Part shown: positions 31,001-40,474 of the stretch, piece by piece
How the letters are laid out: each line of letters begins with the position of its first letter
How positions within the stretch are numbered: position 1 is the first letter of the stretch
Source of the DNA: Rhodoferax ferrireducens
Lineage (GTDB): Bacteria; Pseudomonadota; Gammaproteobacteria; Burkholderiales; Burkholderiaceae_C
DNA length: 64,000 bases
Assembly: GCF_003347515.1 (NCBI RefSeq)
Contig: NZ_QEII01000236.1
Span: 124,001 to 188,000, forward strand
Reading direction: 5' to 3'
The notes under the pieces: generated by a model
Told to the model about the DNA's origin: nothing
Database searches by the model: none
The model's input: only the letters and a program-made list of their open reading frames with translations
Translations under genes and position numbers: made by a program

Positions 31001-31984
31001 CGCAAGCAGACCAAGGCCCCGCCGGCCACGGTCGGCACCGCGCCGATCAAGGAGCAGGTCATCCACTTCGTCAACAAGAAGCTGCCCGGTGGTTTGCCCA
31101 AGAAGACGGCGCGCGCCTTGCTCGATATCGAGGACAAGGACTACGTGCCCATCATCCGTGACCCGCAGGCCACGACGTCCGAGACCGAGGCGGTGTTTTA
31201 TTTCCCCGGTTGCGGCTCCGAGCGCCTGTTCAGCCAGGTCGGCCTGGCGACGCAGGCCATGCTGTGGCACGCCGGTGTGCAGACAGTGTTGCCGCCCGGT
31301 TACCTGTGTTGCGGTTACCCGCAGCGCGGTTCGGGCCAGTTTGACAAGGCCGAGAAGATGATCACCGACAACCGGGTGCTGTTCCACCGGGTCGCCAACA
31401 CGCTGAACTACCTGGACATCAAGACCGTGGTGGTGAGTTGCGGCACTTGCTTTGACCAGTTGCAGGGTTATGAATTCGACAAGATATTTCCGGGTAGTCG
31501 CATCATCGATATTCACGAATACCTGCTGGAGAAGGGCATTACCCTGAACAACGCCGGCTCCTTCCTGTTCCACGACCCGTGTCACAGCCCGATGAAGCTG
31601 CAGGCGCCGATCAAGACCGTCAAGGCCTTGCTGGGCGACAACGTGATCCAGTCCGAGCGCTGCTGCGGCGAGTCCGGTACCTTGGCGCTGAACCGACCGG
31701 ACGTGTCCACGCAAGTGCGCTTTCGCAAGGAAGAGGAAATCCGCAAGGGCGAAGCGCAACTGCGCGACAAGGGGCTGTTGGGTGCCAAGGAAAACGTCAA
31801 GATATTGACCTCGTGCCCGGCCTGCCTGCAGGGATTGAGCCGGTTTGGCGACGATCTGCAAAACGGCCTGCTGGAAGCTGACTACATCGTGGTCGAGATG
31901 GCGAACCAGATTCTGGGCGACCAGTGGATGCCCGACTACGTCAAGCGCGCCAATAACGGCGGCATTGAACGCGTGCTGGTCTAA
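28097..31984 (+). CDS. Large fused FAD-linked oxidase / Fe-S oxidoreductase (DUF3683 family)
   Basis: 1295 residues. Domain order: N-terminal DUF3683 region (about 1-150), FAD-binding type 4 domain with [14 protein letters not shown] near 216-230, FAD-oxidase C-terminal domain with [10 protein letters not shown] near 692 and GEHGIG near 737, then two cluster motifs, [11 protein letters not shown] near 826 and [11 protein letters not shown] near 889. Two CCG domains finish it (CCGYP near 1073, HDPCH near 1158, CCGESG near 1190). The layout unites GlcD-like and GlcF/GlpC-like halves, as in YdiJ-type 2-hydroxyacid dehydrogenases. The likely role is oxidation of a D-2-hydroxyacid with electrons passed to the respiratory chain. 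The exact substrate is unknown. A dispersed repeat encodes the linker near 774-793. Confidence 0.9.
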   Translation: MNAPILLNQFVPAAHLPHEHARIREIPYNYTSFSDREIVIRLLGAPAWDLLNRLRDERRTGRSARMLYEVLGDVWVVQRNPYLQDDLLDNPKRRALLVEALHHRLSEVQKRRTPETDPERDALVGELLKAASQAVQAFDAAFVETATLRRKAQRTLVKLTAKHNIKFDGLSRVSHVTDATDWRVEYPFVVLTPDTEEEMAGLVKGCIDLGLTIIPRGGGTGYTGGAVPLTWKSVVINTEKLEAMTEVEMLTLPGLSEPVGTVWTEAGVVTQRVADAAERGGYVFAVDPTSAEASCIGGNIAMNAGGKKAVLWGTALDNLASWRMVTPQAEWLEVTRLNHNMGKIHDAELASFELQYFKADGKTPLRTERLDIPGKSFRKEGLGKDVTDKFLSGLPGIQKEGCDGLITSARWVVHRMPVHTRTVCLEFFGNAKNAVPSIVEIIDFMFAEQKRSGVLLAGLEHLDDRYLKAVRYATKSKRGGLPKMVLFGDIAGDDADAVARATSEVVRIANSRSGEGFIAISPEARKKFWADRKRTAAISRHTNAFKINEDVVIPLPRMAEYTDGIERINIELSLRNKIALCDALDEFFAKGNLPLGKSDDANGIPSAELLEDRVAQALALIGEVRTLWAGWLAGVETLFPELQDHTLRASWKTQLRAPLQNIFTGGAFEPILLECNAIHQRVLKGRVWAALHMHAGDGNVHTNLPVNSDDYEMLQAAHGAVKRIMALARSLNGVISGEHGIGITKLEFLSDEELRPFTEYKARVDPEGRFNKGKLLRNSELLTQVGRGLQADLTNAYTPSFGLMGHESLIMQQSDIGAIADSVKDCLRCGKCKPVCSTHVPRANLLYSPRDKILATSLLVEAFLYEEQTRRGISIRHWQEFEDVADHCTVCHKCLSPCPVNIDFGDVTMNMRNLLRKMGKKTFRPAGAAAMFMLNATNPETIKFARSAMVNVAIKAQRVAHDVLKVISRKQTKAPPATVGTAPIKEQVIHFVNKKLPGGLPKKTARALLDIEDKDYVPIIRDPQATTSETEAVFYFPGCGSERLFSQVGLATQAMLWHAGVQTVLPPGYLCCGYPQRGSGQFDKAEKMITDNRVLFHRVANTLNYLDIKTVVVSCGTCFDQLQGYEFDKIFPGSRIIDIHEYLLEKGITLNNAGSFLFHDPCHSPMKLQAPIKTVKALLGDNVIQSERCCGESGTLALNRPDVSTQVRFRKEEEIRKGEAQLRDKGLLGAKENVKILTSCPACLQGLSRFGDDLQNGLLEADYIVVEMANQILGDQWMPDYVKRANNGGIERVLV
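30416..30476 (+). repeat. Dispersed ~55-nt repeat, copy E (inside a coding sequence)
   Basis: Forward copy: AACTGCTACGCAATTCAGAG, then CTACTTACGCAGGTAGGACG, then GGGCCTACAGGCTGATTT. It encodes [20 protein letters not shown], the linker between the flavin part and the Fe-S part of the large oxidoreductase. Confidence 0.65.
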
Positions 31985-31987
31985 AAC

Positions 31988-32431
31988 ATGGCGAATCCGG
32001 ACTGCCCCTTGTGCACGGCTATCGGCGGGATGCTGGTATTCCAGGCTGCCAAATTCCGGGTGATCCGGGCGGAGGAGGCCGGTTTCCCGGCGTTCTACCG
32101 CGTGGTCTGGACAGAGCATGTAGCCGAATTCTCGGATCTGAGCCTGGCGGACCGAAGCCTGTGCATGGCGGCCGTGAATGTCGTGGAGCTGGCTTTGCGT
32201 GCGCAGTTGCAGCCCACCAAGATCAACCTGGCCGCGCTGGGCAATGTGGTGCCGCATCTGCACTGGCATGTGATTGCCCGCTTTGACTGGGACAGTCATT
32301 TTCCGTCGCCGGTATGGTGTCCAGCGCAACGGCCGGTCGATGTGGCGGCGCTGGCGGCGATGCAGACGCGTCTGGGCGCTGTGGATCTGGCGATTCAAGC
32401 TGAACTTGCGGCGCTGTGTCAGACCGAATGA
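31988..32431 (+). CDS. HIT-family hydrolase
   Basis: 147-residue histidine-triad protein. The HxHxHxx active site reads HLHWHVIAR near residue 92-100, and an N-terminal CPLC motif may bind zinc. HIT enzymes cleave nucleoside phosphoramidates, dinucleotides or related phosphoesters. It begins 3 nt after the large oxidoreductase stops, so the two are cotranscribed. A trailing C-terminal part (PSPVWCPAQRPVDVAALAA) is typical of the betaproteobacterial branch. The substrate is not predictable from sequence. Confidence 0.92.
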   Translation: MANPDCPLCTAIGGMLVFQAAKFRVIRAEEAGFPAFYRVVWTEHVAEFSDLSLADRSLCMAAVNVVELALRAQLQPTKINLAALGNVVPHLHWHVIARFDWDSHFPSPVWCPAQRPVDVAALAAMQTRLGAVDLAIQAELAALCQTE

Positions 32432-32497
32432 TTTTGACGGGGCAGACCTTCAGCGCTGTCCTTCACTGATTAGACAACTCTTCAATAGGTGATCTTC

Positions 32498-32911
32498 ATG
32501 GCAGGTTTGCAATCAGGCGCTCCGACGCCGCAGTCCATCACGGTACACAGCCAGTCCAAAGTGCTGGAGATCAGTTTTTCTGACGGCGCCGCGTTCCGCA
32601 TTCCGTTCGAGCTGATGCGCGTGTATTCGCCCTCGGCCGAGGTGCAGGGCCATGGGCCGGGGCAGGAAGTGTTGCAGAGTGGCAAGCGGGAGGTCGAGCT
32701 GACCACATTGGAGCCCGTCGGCAACTACGCCGTGCAGCCGGCGTTTTCGGACGGACACAGCTCCGGCATTTTTACCTGGGATTACCTCTATTTCCTGGGG
32801 TCCCAGCAGGACAAACTGTGGGCCGACTACACGGCCCGGCTGGCAGCTGCCGGCGTCGCGCGTGATGACCCGATGCCCGAGAAACCGGGCCACGGTTGCG
32901 CCAGTCACTGA
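32498..32911 (+). CDS. DUF971 (GBBH-like N-terminal) domain protein
   Basis: 137 residues from the ATG at 32498, preceded by AGGTGA; an in-frame GTG lies 9 nt earlier. The fold is recognised from TVHSQSKVLEISFSDG, FELMRVYSPSAEV, and the end block FSDGHSSGIFTWDYLYFLG. DUF971 resembles the N-terminal zinc-containing part of gamma-butyrobetaine hydroxylase and also occurs in Fe-S cluster-related proteins. It is commonly encoded directly upstream of ubiE in betaproteobacteria, as here. Its function is unproven. Confidence 0.88.
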   Translation: MAGLQSGAPTPQSITVHSQSKVLEISFSDGAAFRIPFELMRVYSPSAEVQGHGPGQEVLQSGKREVELTTLEPVGNYAVQPAFSDGHSSGIFTWDYLYFLGSQQDKLWADYTARLAAAGVARDDPMPEKPGHGCASH

Positions 32912-32920
32912 CTTACGCGA

Positions 32921-32979
32921 AGCTATTGAAATAATAGCTGTCTGCGCAACAGGGACGGGGGCTAGAGCCCATTTTTGTC
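32921..32979 (+). repeat. Dispersed ~55-nt repeat, copy F
   Basis: Forward copy (GCTATTGAAATAATAGCTGT, CTGCGCAACAGG, GACGGGGGCTAGAGCCCATT) in the gap between the DUF971 gene and ubiE. Confidence 0.78.
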
Positions 32980-33055
32980 ATAATCACCACATTATTCTCG
33001 CGGATACGGGGATTCCCCGTTCCCGGCTCGTTCTTTCACGTCTAGTATTACGTTC

Positions 33056-33787
33056 ATGACAACAACACATTTTGGTTATCAATCGGTCGACGAGGCCGAA
33101 AAAGCAAAGCATGTGCGCGGCGTATTTGACTCGGTCGCGCCCAAATATGACCTGATGAACGACTTGATGTCGATGGGCATGCACCGGGCCTGGAAGGCGT
33201 TCACGGTGCTGCTGGCGAATATCCATGAGGGTTACCAGGTGCTCGACATCGCTGGCGGTACTGGCGACCTGGCGCTGGCTTTTTCCAAAAAAGTGGGAAA
33301 AAGCGGGCGCGTGGTGCATACCGACATCAACGAAGCCATGCTGCGTACCGGGCGCGACCGCTTGCTCGATGCCGGCGTTGCCTTGCCGACACTGGTGTGC
33401 GACGCCGAGAAGCTGCCTTTTCCAAGCAACCATTTCGATGTCGTGAGCGTGGCTTTTGGCCTGCGCAACATGACGCACAAGGATGTGGCGCTGGCCGAGA
33501 TGAACCGGGTACTCAAGCCGGGCGGCAAGTTGTTGGTGCTGGAGTTTTCCAAAGTGGCGCCGCCGCTGGAGAAAATCTATGACTGGTATTCCTTCAAGGT
33601 TTTGCCCAAGCTGGGCCAGCTGGTGGCTGGCGACGATGCCAGTTACCGCTACCTGGCCGAATCCATTCGCATGCACCCGGGACAGGAGGAACTCAAAGCC
33701 CTGATGAAAAATAATGGCTTTGGCCATGTGGACTACCACAACCTCACCGGCGGGCTGGTAGCCTTGCATGTTGGAATCAAGTGTTGA
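33056..33787 (+). CDS. ubiE: Ubiquinone/menaquinone C-methyltransferase UbiE
   Basis: 243-residue SAM-dependent enzyme that C-methylates the demethoxy-ubiquinol (or demethylmenaquinol) ring. Signature segments: [20 protein letters not shown] near the N-terminus, SAM motif [13 protein letters not shown], the CDAEKLPF loop, [11 protein letters not shown] and [19 protein letters not shown]. Length is close to E. coli UbiE. It opens a ubiquinone cluster: ubiE, Tim44-like gene, ubiJ, ubiB. Confidence 0.97.
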   Translation: MTTTHFGYQSVDEAEKAKHVRGVFDSVAPKYDLMNDLMSMGMHRAWKAFTVLLANIHEGYQVLDIAGGTGDLALAFSKKVGKSGRVVHTDINEAMLRTGRDRLLDAGVALPTLVCDAEKLPFPSNHFDVVSVAFGLRNMTHKDVALAEMNRVLKPGGKLLVLEFSKVAPPLEKIYDWYSFKVLPKLGQLVAGDDASYRYLAESIRMHPGQEELKALMKNNGFGHVDYHNLTGGLVALHVGIKC

Positions 33788-33812
33788 ACATAAAGAATCT
33801 TTTGGAGACATC

Positions 33813-34781
33813 ATGAAAATTTGGTCTTTGGTCTTGGCGGTATTTATGCTGTTGGCGGGCTTCAATGCCGAGGCGGCTAAACGCTTTGGCGGCGGCCGCT
33901 CGATTGGCCAGCAGTCCGGTAATGTGACGCAGCGCCAGGCGGCGCCAGCGCCCGCGCAAGGTGCCACGAAAGCGCCAGCGCCCACAACGCCGGCCGCTGC
34001 CGCGCCCAAGCGTCCTTGGGGTGCGATGCTGGGTGGTTTGGCCGCTGGTTTGGGCTTGGCCTGGCTGGCGAGCTCCCTCGGTTTGGGAGCGGCTGCAGGC
34101 CAGTTCATGATGTTTGCCCTGTTGGCGCTGGTGATCATGGTCGCCGTTGGCTGGTTCATGAAGTCGCGCAAGGCGGCGCAATCGCGTCAAGCGGGTAGCT
34201 CGCCGTTTGCCTTTCAAGGGGCCTCGCCGGCAAGCCTGGCCCAGGCGCCGGCCACTTACCGGCCGGAAAACGTGGGTAACGACGCTTCCGCCCGTCCCTG
34301 GGAGCGCAACAGCACATCGTTCGAAGCCCTGAAAGCGCCTGAAGCATCGGGTTCGATGATTGGCGCGGGTCTGGGTGGCTCACAAAGCTGGGGTGTTCCC
34401 GCTGGTTTTGATGCAGAGGGCTTTCTCAAGTCGGCCAAAGCGAATTTTGTGTCGCTGCAGGCTGCCTGGGACAAGTCGGACATCAACGCCTTGCGCGTCA
34501 TGATGACGGACACCATGCTCAAGGAAATTCAAGCCCAACTCGCCGAGCGCGAAGTGCACACCGGCGGCCCGGTCAACATGACCGATGTCGTCATGATCGA
34601 AGCCCAGTTGCTGGGGATTGAAGATCTGGGCGATTCTTATCTGGCCAGTGTCGAGTTCTCTGGCATGATCCGCGAAGAGGCGTCTGCCGGCCCGAACCCG
34701 TTCCGTGAAGTGTGGAACATGAGCAAAGCCAAAAGCGGCAACAGCGGCTGGCTGGTGGCCGGGGTGCAGGCCCTGCAATAG
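33813..34781 (+). CDS. Tim44-domain inner-membrane protein
   Basis: 322 residues from the ATG at 33813, preceded by GGAG. The N-terminus (MKIWSLVLAVFMLLAGFNAE) is a signal peptide or membrane anchor. An Ala/Pro/Gln-rich low-complexity region follows, then two close hydrophobic stretches (MLGGLAAGLGLAWLASSLGL and FMMFALLALVIMVAVGWFM). The C-terminal Tim44-like domain (about 205-320) begins FDAEGFLKSAKANFVSLQAA. Bacterial Tim44-like proteins are poorly characterised. The position between ubiE and ubiJ is recurrent in this group and suggests, without proof, a link to the membrane-associated ubiquinone complex. Confidence 0.85.
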   Translation: MKIWSLVLAVFMLLAGFNAEAAKRFGGGRSIGQQSGNVTQRQAAPAPAQGATKAPAPTTPAAAAPKRPWGAMLGGLAAGLGLAWLASSLGLGAAAGQFMMFALLALVIMVAVGWFMKSRKAAQSRQAGSSPFAFQGASPASLAQAPATYRPENVGNDASARPWERNSTSFEALKAPEASGSMIGAGLGGSQSWGVPAGFDAEGFLKSAKANFVSLQAAWDKSDINALRVMMTDTMLKEIQAQLAEREVHTGGPVNMTDVVMIEAQLLGIEDLGDSYLASVEFSGMIREEASAGPNPFREVWNMSKAKSGNSGWLVAGVQALQ

Positions 34782-34848
34782 GCTGCGGCGCAGGATTCCC
34801 CGAAAGCACGGGGAAATTCCGGGAATAAACAAGGAATAATCGGGGGCT

Positions 34849-35397
34849 ATGGCAACACAGTCCCCTTTTTCATTGTTGGAAGGTTTTCTTCAAAATCTTC
34901 CCCTCCCCACTATTCAGCCCCCGGCTTGGGCTATAGATGAGGCGCAGCGCCGCCTCGTCTTGCTGTTGAACCACGTCCTGATTCAGGAGCCGGAAGCCAC
35001 CAGCCGTCTTGCACGGCAAAAAGGGCGCGTCGTGCACATGCAATGGCGCTCATTCTCTATGGAGTTAATTGCAACACCGGCCGGTCTGCTGGACCGGGCG
35101 CCGGGCGAGGCCAAGCCGGACCTGCTGCTGGCGGTGACCGAAGAATCCCCCCTGGTCTTGGCGCAGGCAGCGTTGCGTGGCGACAAACCGGCGGTGCGCA
35201 TTGAGGGCGACGTGCAACTGGCCGCCGAGGTGAACTGGCTGGTCGACCATGTTCGCTGGGATCTGGAGGAAGATGTGGCGCGTGTGATCGGCGACGCACC
35301 CGCCCATGCGCTGGGCCAGGCCGCTCGCGGCATGGCCCAGGCCTTGCGCCAGTTTGCCGGTGTTGCTGCAGCGGGTTCGAGCAAGGCGCAGACATGA
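34849..35397 (+). CDS. ubiJ: Ubiquinone biosynthesis accessory factor UbiJ (SCP2-like)
   Basis: 182 residues. The N-terminal two-thirds forms an SCP2-like lipid-binding domain ([20 protein letters not shown], then [18 protein letters not shown] and [20 protein letters not shown]). The [17 protein letters not shown] segment is typical of UbiJ. In E. coli, UbiJ with UbiK organises a soluble complex for late ubiquinone steps. It overlaps ubiB (ATGA), which places the two in one translationally coupled unit. Confidence 0.92.
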   Translation: MATQSPFSLLEGFLQNLPLPTIQPPAWAIDEAQRRLVLLLNHVLIQEPEATSRLARQKGRVVHMQWRSFSMELIATPAGLLDRAPGEAKPDLLLAVTEESPLVLAQAALRGDKPAVRIEGDVQLAAEVNWLVDHVRWDLEEDVARVIGDAPAHALGQAARGMAQALRQFAGVAAAGSSKAQT

Positions 35398-36962
35398 CGC
35401 GCCGCCTGTTTCGGGGCGTCTTCATTGTCTGGGTCATGCTGCGTTACGGTTTGGATGAGCTGTTCCTGACGAGCTTTCAGAAACCCTGGCTGCATGCCAT
35501 TGCCCGCATCGTGTCGGTCGGGCGCAAGCTGGACGCGCCGCGGGGCCAGCGCATTCGCGAGGCGCTAGAGCGCTTGGGACCCATCTTCGTCAAGTTCGGG
35601 CAGGTGCTGTCGACCCGGCGTGACTTGATGCCGCTGGACATCGCGGACGAATTGGCGCGCCTGCAGGATCGGGTGCCGCCCTTCAGCAGCGATGTGGCCA
35701 TCGCCAGCATTGAGCGGGCGTTCAATAAAAAGGTGGAGGATATCTTTGTCTCGTTCGACCGGGAGCCGATTGCCAGTGCCTCGATTGCACAGGTGCATTT
35801 TGCGGTGCTCAAAAACCGGACGGGCGAAAGTCGCGAGGTAGCGGTCAAGGTGTTGCGCCCCGGCATGCTCACGGCGATCGAAAAAGACCTGAGCCTGATG
35901 CGCATGATGGCGGGTTGGGTGGAGGGGCTCTCCGACGATGGCAAGCGCCTCAAGCCGCGTGAAGTGGTGGCCGAATTCGACAAGTATCTGCATGACGAGC
36001 TTGATCTGGTGCGGGAGGCCTCCAGTGCGGCGCAGTTGCGCCGCAACATGACCGGGCTGGACCTGGTGCTGATCCCCGAGATGTTCTGGGACTACTGCGC
36101 GACCGAAGTCATCGTGATGGAGCGCATGACGGGCATCCCCATCAGTCAGGTGGAGCGCCTGCGCGCGGCCGGGGTGGACATCCCGAAGCTGGCGCGAGAC
36201 GGTGTCACTATTTTCTTCACCCAGGTGTTTCGCGACGGTTTTTTTCACGCCGATATGCACCCCGGCAACATTCAGGTCAGTGTGGCGCCCGCCACGTTTG
36301 GCCGCTATATCTCGCTGGATTTCGGCATTGTCGGCACGCTGACCGAGACGGACAAGGAGTATCTGGCGCAGAATTTCACGGCCTTTTTCCGGCGTGACTA
36401 CAAGCGGGTGGCCGAGCTGCACATCGAGTCCGGCTGGGTGCCAGCGGCGACCCGCGTGGATGAACTGGAGTCCGCCATTCGCTCGGTGTGCGAACCTTAC
36501 TTTGATCGGCCGCTCAAGGAAATTTCACTGGGATTGGTGCTGATGCGGCTGTTTCAGACCTCACGGCGGTTTCATGTCGAAATCCAGCCGCAACTGGTAC
36601 TGTTGCAGAAGACACTGCTCAACATCGAAGGTCTGGGGCGTCAACTGGACCCGGACCTGGATCTCTGGGCCACGGCCAAACCATTTCTTGAGAAGTGGAT
36701 GATCGATCAGTTGGGGCCCAAAAAACTCCTCGACCAGTTGCGCAACGAGGCGCCCCGCTATGCCAAGCTGCTACCCGAGTTGCCGCGGCTCCTGGTTGAC
36801 TTTCTTCAAAGGGGACAGTCCGGCTCAGACCGTGCACTCGGCGAGTTGCTGGCTGAGCAGAAGCGCACCAACCGCCTGCTTCAAGGTCTTGTCTATGGCG
36901 GTGTTGGCTTCGTGCTGGGATTGGTGGCGATGCAGCTGATTGTCCGGGTCCGGGTTTTCTAG
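35394..36962 (+). CDS. ubiB: UbiB, atypical kinase-like protein of ubiquinone synthesis
   Basis: 522 residues of the ABC1/ADCK/UbiB family. The family's KxGQ motif is visible as [16 protein letters not shown] near residues 64-79. The kinase-like core shows the Ala-rich loop [11 protein letters not shown], the ion-pair Lys in [11 protein letters not shown], and the catalytic-loop equivalent [13 protein letters not shown] with the metal-binding LDFGIVG. Two C-terminal hydrophobic segments anchor it ([20 protein letters not shown]). It is an ATPase/small-molecule kinase-like helper for lipid extraction. Confidence 0.96.
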   Translation: MTRRLFRGVFIVWVMLRYGLDELFLTSFQKPWLHAIARIVSVGRKLDAPRGQRIREALERLGPIFVKFGQVLSTRRDLMPLDIADELARLQDRVPPFSSDVAIASIERAFNKKVEDIFVSFDREPIASASIAQVHFAVLKNRTGESREVAVKVLRPGMLTAIEKDLSLMRMMAGWVEGLSDDGKRLKPREVVAEFDKYLHDELDLVREASSAAQLRRNMTGLDLVLIPEMFWDYCATEVIVMERMTGIPISQVERLRAAGVDIPKLARDGVTIFFTQVFRDGFFHADMHPGNIQVSVAPATFGRYISLDFGIVGTLTETDKEYLAQNFTAFFRRDYKRVAELHIESGWVPAATRVDELESAIRSVCEPYFDRPLKEISLGLVLMRLFQTSRRFHVEIQPQLVLLQKTLLNIEGLGRQLDPDLDLWATAKPFLEKWMIDQLGPKKLLDQLRNEAPRYAKLLPELPRLLVDFLQRGQSGSDRALGELLAEQKRTNRLLQGLVYGGVGFVLGLVAMQLIVRVRVF

Positions 36963-37044
36963 TTGTCGGTGGCGAAAGCCCAGCCTGAGGTGCCGACCCT
37001 CTATAATTAAAAGCTTTGCAACTAGAAATCCGAGTCCTATTTCC

Positions 37045-37386
37045 ATGCCTATTTACGCCTATAAATGCGAGTCCTGCGGGTTTGCCAAGGATGTATTGCA
37101 AAAAATGTCGGACCCCCTGCTGACTGATTGCCCGTCCTGCGGCACCTCCGCCTTCAAGAAACAGTTGACGGCAGCCGGCTTTCAGCTAAAAGGTTCTGGT
37201 TGGTACGCCACTGACTTCAAGGGCGGAACCTCGGCTCCTGCCACCGCTTCTTCCAGTGCCCCCAGCGCTGAGACGGCGTCAAAGGATGCGGCGGGCGCCA
37301 AGCCCAGTGAGAGCTCTGCGACAAAAACGGAGTCGGAACCGCCTTCTGCCTCGGGCGGCTGCGGCGGCTCTTGTGCTTGTCATTGA
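37045..37386 (+). CDS. FmdB-family putative regulatory zinc-ribbon protein
   Basis: 113 residues from the ATG at 37045 (MPIYAYKCESCGFAKD); the open frame upstream is not coding. The zinc ribbon uses CESC and CPSC pairs about 25 residues apart. The fixed LTAAGFQLKGSGWYATDFK block follows, then a Ser/Ala-rich linker, and a terminal CGGSCACH that adds more metal ligands. FmdB proteins are small and unstudied. The gene commonly lies upstream of a DUF502 gene and aspS, as here. Confidence 0.92.
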   Translation: MPIYAYKCESCGFAKDVLQKMSDPLLTDCPSCGTSAFKKQLTAAGFQLKGSGWYATDFKGGTSAPATASSSAPSAETASKDAAGAKPSESSATKTESEPPSASGGCGGSCACH

Positions 37387-37408
37387 CCTTTACTGAAACC
37401 AATCTGGA

Positions 37409-38056
37409 ATGACTGTGCCAATCAAGAAGTACCTGCTCACCGGCCTCTTGGCCTGGTTGCCATTGACCCTCACCATCTGGGTGTTGTTGTGGTTGGTGGG
37501 TCTGCTGGATGCCATTTTTGGCGGATTTTTGACAGGGCTTTCCGCGCTGACGCCGGCTTCGACCGGCGACCTGATTGAACAACTGCGTCACATTCCCGGT
37601 TTGGGCGTGATTCTGGTTTTCTCCGCCTTGCTGGTGACAGGCGCGCTGGTTTCCAATGTGGCGGGCCGCTGGTGGCTCAGCCAGTGGGGCAAGATTTTCA
37701 CCCGGATTCCGGTCTTCAAGTCGATTTACAACAGTGTGAAAAAAGTGTCGGATACGCTTTTTTCCAGCAATGGCAACGCGTTTCGCACCGCCATGCTGGT
37801 CCAGTATCCACGTGCTGGTGTCTGGACCATCGCTTTCCAGACCGGCACACCGGGCGGCGAGGTGGCAGGGCATCTGGGGCCGGATTTGGTGAGTGTCTAT
37901 GTACCCACCACGCCGAACCCGACCAGCGGATTTTTCCTGATGCTGCCGCGTGCCGAAGTCATCGAATTGAACATGAGTGTGGATGAGGCTTTGACCTATG
38001 TCATTTCCATGGGCTCTGTCGCTCCGTCCTCTGCCGTTGGCATTTCTTCCAAATAA
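37409..38056 (+). CDS. DUF502 family membrane protein
   Basis: 215 residues. Two N-terminal membrane segments (KYLLTGLLAWLPLTLTIWVL and PGLGVILVFSALLVTGALVS) precede a soluble domain. It contains the family signature RIPVFKSIYNSVKKVSDTLF and later YVPTTPNPTSGFFLMLPRAE. The family's biochemical role is unknown. It follows the FmdB-like gene by 22 nt and precedes aspS by 48 nt, a conserved trio in betaproteobacteria. Confidence 0.93.
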   Translation: MTVPIKKYLLTGLLAWLPLTLTIWVLLWLVGLLDAIFGGFLTGLSALTPASTGDLIEQLRHIPGLGVILVFSALLVTGALVSNVAGRWWLSQWGKIFTRIPVFKSIYNSVKKVSDTLFSSNGNAFRTAMLVQYPRAGVWTIAFQTGTPGGEVAGHLGPDLVSVYVPTTPNPTSGFFLMLPRAEVIELNMSVDEALTYVISMGSVAPSSAVGISSK

Positions 38057-38104
38057 TTTTTGATAACCTGTGCCGCCCCTCAGGGCGGGCTCTGAAAGCT
38101 GTCT

Positions 38105-39919
38105 ATGGCCATGCGCTCCCACTATTGCGGTCTTGTGACCGAAGCCCTGTTGGGCGAAACCGTTACCTTGTGTGGTTGGGTCAACCGTCGTCGTGACCAT
38201 GGCGGCGTGATATTTGTCGACATTCGGGATCGCGAAGGTTATGTGCAGGTGGTGTGCGATCCGGATCGGGCCGACATGTTCAAAACCGCCGAGGGCCTGC
38301 GCAACGAGTTCTGTATCCAGGTCAAGGGCCTGGTGCGCGCCCGCCCGGACGGCACCATCAACGACAACCTCAAGAGTGGCAAGATCGAGGTGCTGTGTCA
38401 CGAGTTGACCGTGCTCAACCCGTCGGTCACGCCACCGTTCCAGCTGGACGATGAAAACCTGAGCGAAACCACGCGCCTGACCCACCGGGTGCTGGACCTG
38501 CGCCGTCCCTACATGCAAAACAACCTGATGCTGCGTTACCGCGTGTCCATGGAAGTGCGCAAGTTCCTGGATGCCAACGGCTTCATTGACATCGAGACCC
38601 CGATGCTGGGCAAGTCCACGCCCGAAGGTGCGCGCGACTACCTGGTGCCCAGCCGGGTGCATGAGGGGCACTTTTTTGCCTTGCCGCAAAGTCCCCAGTT
38701 GTTCAAGCAGCTATTGATGGTGGCCGGTTACGACCGTTATTACCAGATCACCAAGTGCTTCCGCGACGAAGACCTGCGGGCTGACCGCCAGCCCGAATTC
38801 ACGCAGATTGATATTGAGACCTCGTTCCTTAGCGAGCAGGAAATCCGCGACATGTTCCAGGGCATGATCACCACCGTTTTCAAGAACACCCTGAACGTCG
38901 ATCTGGGCGAATTCCCGGTCATGACCTTCCAGGAGGCCGCGCACCGTTACGGCTCGGACAAACCTGATCTGCGCGTCAAGCTGGAGTTCACCGAGCTGAC
39001 CGACGTCATGACGGATGTGGACTTCAAGGTATTCTCCGGCGCCGCCACCATGAAGGGCGGCCGCGTGGTGGGTCTGCGCATCCCCGGCGGCGCCCGGGAA
39101 GTGGGTGGCCTGAGCCGCGGTGAGATTGATGCCTACGCCGAGTTCGTCAAGATTTACGGCGCCAAGGGCCTGGCCTACATCAAGGTGAATGACCTGGCCA
39201 AGGGCCGCGAGGGCATGCAAAGCCCCATCGTCAAGAACATTCACGACAAGGCGCTGGCCGAAGTGCTGGCCCGCACCGGCGCGCAGGACGGTGACCTGAT
39301 TTTCTTTGGCGCGGACAAGGAAAAAATCGTCAATGACGCCATCGGCGCGTTGCGCATCAAGATTGGCCACAGCGAGTTTGGCAAGAAGAACGCATTGTTC
39401 GAAAAGGCCTGGCGCCCGCTGTGGGTGGTTGACTTTCCGATGTTCGAGTTCGACGAAGAGTCGCAGCGTTTCACCGCCGTGCACCATCCGTTCACGGCGC
39501 CCAAAGAGGGCCATGAGGACTGGATGGTCACCGCCCCGGAGAAATGTATTTCCCAAGGCTACGACATGGTGCTCAACGGCTGGGAAATGGGCGGCGGTTC
39601 GGTGCGTATCCACCGTGCCGACGTTCAGCAGAAAGTGTTTGATGCCTTGAAAATCACGCCCGAAGAAGCGCAGGACAAGTTCGGCTTTTTGCTTGACGCC
39701 CTGCAATATGGCGCACCACCCCATGGTGGTCTGGCCTTCGGTCTGGACCGCATTGTCACGCTCATGACCGGCGCCGAGTCGATTCGCGACGTAATTGCCT
39801 TCCCCAAGACCCAGCGTGCCCAGTGCCTGCTGACGCAGGCGCCGAGCACGGTGGATGAAAAACAGCTGCGCGAACTGCACATCAGGCTGCGCCCAACCGA
39901 ACTGAGCAAAGCAGTTTGA
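38105..39919 (+). CDS. aspS: Aspartyl-tRNA synthetase (probably non-discriminating)
   Basis: 604-residue class IIb enzyme of bacterial type. It has an N-terminal OB-fold anticodon-binding domain ([19 protein letters not shown]), motif 2 [18 protein letters not shown], the bacterial GAD insertion (about 310-420), and motif 3 [14 protein letters not shown]. In many betaproteobacteria AspRS also charges tRNA-Asn for the GatCAB route. Whether that holds here cannot be told from the window. It ends with an efficient terminator 37 nt downstream. Confidence 0.97.
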   Translation: MAMRSHYCGLVTEALLGETVTLCGWVNRRRDHGGVIFVDIRDREGYVQVVCDPDRADMFKTAEGLRNEFCIQVKGLVRARPDGTINDNLKSGKIEVLCHELTVLNPSVTPPFQLDDENLSETTRLTHRVLDLRRPYMQNNLMLRYRVSMEVRKFLDANGFIDIETPMLGKSTPEGARDYLVPSRVHEGHFFALPQSPQLFKQLLMVAGYDRYYQITKCFRDEDLRADRQPEFTQIDIETSFLSEQEIRDMFQGMITTVFKNTLNVDLGEFPVMTFQEAAHRYGSDKPDLRVKLEFTELTDVMTDVDFKVFSGAATMKGGRVVGLRIPGGAREVGGLSRGEIDAYAEFVKIYGAKGLAYIKVNDLAKGREGMQSPIVKNIHDKALAEVLARTGAQDGDLIFFGADKEKIVNDAIGALRIKIGHSEFGKKNALFEKAWRPLWVVDFPMFEFDEESQRFTAVHHPFTAPKEGHEDWMVTAPEKCISQGYDMVLNGWEMGGGSVRIHRADVQQKVFDALKITPEEAQDKFGFLLDALQYGAPPHGGLAFGLDRIVTLMTGAESIRDVIAFPKTQRAQCLLTQAPSTVDEKQLRELHIRLRPTELSKAV

Positions 39920-39955
39920 TCAAGTCCTGACCGGGAGGCTTCAGGCAGAATGAAT

Positions 39956-39981
39956 GGGCGCTTGTCAAGCGCCCTTTTTTT
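39956..39981 (+). terminator. Intrinsic terminator after aspS
   Basis: GGGCGCTT pairs with AAGCGCCC (8 bp, GTC loop), followed by seven T. It lies upstream of the true nudB start, which argues against the longer nudB open frame. Confidence 0.92.
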
Positions 39982-39994
39982 ATCGCTCGCCTTC

Positions 39995-40474
39995 ATGTCC
40001 ATTGCTTACAAAATTCCCGAATCCGTCCTGGTGGTGATTTACACGCCGGCGCTGGATGTGCTTCTGATCAAGAGAGCCGATGCGGCCGACTTCTGGCAAT
40101 CGGTCACGGGCAGCAAAGATGTTTTGGATGAACCCTTCGCGCAAACGGCGGTGCGTGAGGTGCAGGAGGAAACCGGTATTGACTGCGGACCCGGAACGTC
40201 GCTGGAACACAGTCTGTTGGATTGGCAGCTTGAAAACGTGTACGACATTTATTCGCGTTGGCGCCATCGCTATGCGCCGGGTGTGACACGCAATACCGAG
40301 CATCTGTTTGGTTTGAAGGTGCCAGCCGTTCTTGACGTTTGCCTGAGCCCGCGTGAACATACGGCTTACCAGTGGCTGCCGTTTCGCCAAGCCGCCCAGG
40401 CCTGTTTTTCACCATCCAACGCGGAGGCTATTTTGATGTTGCCCCGGTTGGCGGCATTGAAGGTGCAAGTATGA
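39995..40474 (+). CDS. nudB: Dihydroneopterin triphosphate diphosphatase (Nudix)
   Basis: 159 residues from the ATG at 39995 (MSIAYKIPESVLVVIYTPAL), just past the aspS terminator. The Nudix box starts at GSKDVLDEPF and ends REVQEETGI. The N-terminal SVLVVIYTPALDVLLIKRAD and the WQSVTGS segment match NudB, which removes pyrophosphate from dihydroneopterin triphosphate in folate synthesis. folE, which makes that substrate, lies 2 kb downstream. The stop overlaps the next ATG (ATGA). Confidence 0.93.
   Translation: MSIAYKIPESVLVVIYTPALDVLLIKRADAADFWQSVTGSKDVLDEPFAQTAVREVQEETGIDCGPGTSLEHSLLDWQLENVYDIYSRWRHRYAPGVTRNTEHLFGLKVPAVLDVCLSPREHTAYQWLPFRQAAQACFSPSNAEAILMLPRLAALKVQV

Noticed and set aside
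34796-34815. Hairpin TTCCCCG/CGGGGAA after the Tim44-like gene
   Set aside because: A 7-bp stem without a T-run inside an apparent ubi transcript. Not convincing as a terminator.
37002-37007. Perfect TATAAT upstream of the FmdB-like gene
   Set aside because: No acceptable -35 box at 16-18 bp upstream, so it was not listed as a promoter, although it may still be one of an extended or weak type.
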